From Candidatus Bathyarchaeota archaeon (lineage in GTDB: Archaea; Thermoproteota; Bathyarchaeia; TCS64), in the NCBI GenBank assembly GCA_016867505.1, contig VGJH01000059.1:1-7470 (forward strand): a stretch of DNA of 7,470 bases. Reading direction: 5' to 3'. Made by a program: the position numbers and the translations under genes. This document shows positions 7,046-7,470 of the stretch, one piece after another. The notes under the pieces are model-generated. The model ran no database searches, had not been told where the DNA came from, and saw only the letters and a program-made list of their open reading frames with translations. Each line of letters begins with the position of its first letter. Positions within the stretch are counted from its first letter, which is position 1.

Positions 7046-7188
7046 TCATACACCAAAAAATAGTGTTACTCTAAAAGCATAAACCCTCCTAAAATCAAAA
7101 ATTATTAAAATTATTTAAGAAAAATTCATAAATAAATAGGCTAGACCCGCAATTTTAAACATGGTGACGTAATAATATAGCGATTCAT
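7046..7188. promoter_or_regulatory. Divergent promoter region between methyltransferase and M14 peptidase genes
   Basis: This 143-base AT-rich gap separates two outward-facing genes and should hold both promoters. For the minus-strand gene, TTAAATAA (plus positions 7111-7118) is a TATA candidate that would place transcription starts near 7088. For the plus-strand gene, TTTTAAA (7153-7159) lies about 33 bases before the ATG, and TAAATAAATA-like sequence lies at 7129-7138. With the first of these the transcript would be nearly leaderless, which fits the lack of a well-spaced SD before 7189. Exact elements are inferred from composition and spacing only. Confidence 0.45.
7051..7054 (-). promoter_or_regulatory. 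Shine-Dalgarno site selecting the TTG start of the methyltransferase
   Basis: On the minus strand GGTG is followed by TATGA and then TTG, a spacing of 5 bases. The ATG at 7049-7047 inside this spacer is only one base from the SD and runs out of frame to a stop after five codons, so TTG is the better start. Confidence 0.5.
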
Positions 7189-7470
7189 ATGTCTAATCCC
7201 CAAACACCAGAATCATTTTTTGGATTCCAGCTTGGCAGTGACAGGAACATTGCCCGGTGGGATAAAATTGTCGCATACTTCCAGGAACTTGAGAAGCATA
7301 GCGACAGGTTAAAAGTAATTAATATGGGCCCTTCTACTGAAGGAAACCCCTTCCTATTAGTGATTATTAGTAGTCCGGAAAACCTTAGTAAATTGGAGCG
7401 ATATAGAGAAATTAATAACCGTTTAGCTGATCCTCGTGGCCTTAAAGAGGATGAAGTTGAAAAATTAATC
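7189..7470 (+). CDS. Probable M14-family zinc carboxypeptidase, N-terminal fragment
   Basis: The window shows only the first 94 codons; the frame is open to the edge. The sequence begins with PESFFGFQLGSD and RNIARWDKIVAYF (residues 7-31), then GPSTEGNPFLLVIISSPENL (47-66), then NRLADPRGL (78-86). This pattern is familiar from the N-terminus of a large group of M14 metallocarboxypeptidase-like proteins, best known from bacteria. The zinc-binding HxxE and later His fall beyond the window, so catalysis cannot be judged. There is no hydrophobic signal segment, so as written the protein would be cytoplasmic, whereas many bacterial relatives are exported. The ATG at 7189 is the only reasonable start: an in-frame TGA is at 7165-7167 and no ATG, GTG or TTG lies between. 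A GGTGA at 7163-7167 is 21 bases away, too far for a normal SD, so a short-leader or leaderless transcript is likely. Confidence 0.75.
   Translation, partial: MSNPQTPESFFGFQLGSDRNIARWDKIVAYFQELEKHSDRLKVINMGPSTEGNPFLLVIISSPENLSKLERYREINNRLADPRGLKEDEVEKLI

Noticed and set aside
7047..7049. ATG at 7049-7047 (minus strand) as start of the methyltransferase
   Set aside because: It is out of frame with the methyltransferase and meets TGA after five codons; TTG at 7045 is in frame with a well-spaced GGTG.
7101..7140. AT-rich repeats such as TAAATAAATA and TTAAAATTATTTAA as an operator or repeat element
   Set aside because: The symmetry is imperfect and expected in AT-rich promoter DNA; nothing beyond TATA-like content can be supported.
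1..7470. CRISPR arrays, tRNA/rRNA genes, insertion sequences, toxin-antitoxin or defence-system cargo
   Set aside because: No regularly spaced repeats, transposase motifs, terminal inverted repeats or RNA gene signatures were seen. HerA and NurA can occur in antiviral systems, but here they sit with intact mre11 and rad50, which points to the housekeeping resection operon.

Overview
The window is AT-rich, densely coded and archaeal. The evidence for an archaeon is a complete HerA–NurA–Mre11–Rad50 gene set (the archaeal DNA-end-resection machinery), AGGTG/GGTG-type Shine-Dalgarno (SD) sequences, oligo-T termination tracts and AT-rich TATA-like elements. The two flanking proteins have a more bacterial look: an RlmB-like SpoU methyltransferase and a 'FFGF'-type M14 peptidase. 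That mixture would fit an Asgard archaeon or another archaeon with many bacterial-type genes, but this is only a guess; no rRNA or lineage marker is present.

Layout. (1) Positions 2-6072, plus strand: nurA (its 5' end lies before the window), herA, mre11 and rad50, separated by 2, 9 and 3 bases, so almost certainly one operon. HerA (hexameric translocase) and NurA (nuclease) form one complex; Mre11 (nuclease) and Rad50 (ABC ATPase with zinc hook) form the other. Together they process double-strand breaks to 3' single-stranded tails for RadA-dependent recombination. (2) Positions 6078-6313, minus strand: a 63-residue four-cysteine protein of unknown function that converges on rad50 with a 5-base gap. 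Several T tracts that could terminate the resection operon lie inside its 3' coding end. (3) Positions 6311-7045, minus strand: a complete SpoU/TrmH-family rRNA 2'-O-methyltransferase of the RlmB type, with a TTG start. (4) Positions 7046-7188: a divergent promoter region. (5) Position 7189 to the window end, plus strand: the N-terminal 94 codons of a probable M14 zinc carboxypeptidase.

I do not see a new biological system here. The points worth a second look are residue-level departures in otherwise canonical proteins: the Rad50 ABC signature reads AGGGH instead of LSGGE, the NurA C-terminal metal-binding His is Asp, and the motif-III Ser of the RlmB-like enzyme is Asn. Also notable are the nurA-first gene order, the unrecognised small Cys4 protein, and the leader arrangements around 7046-7188.
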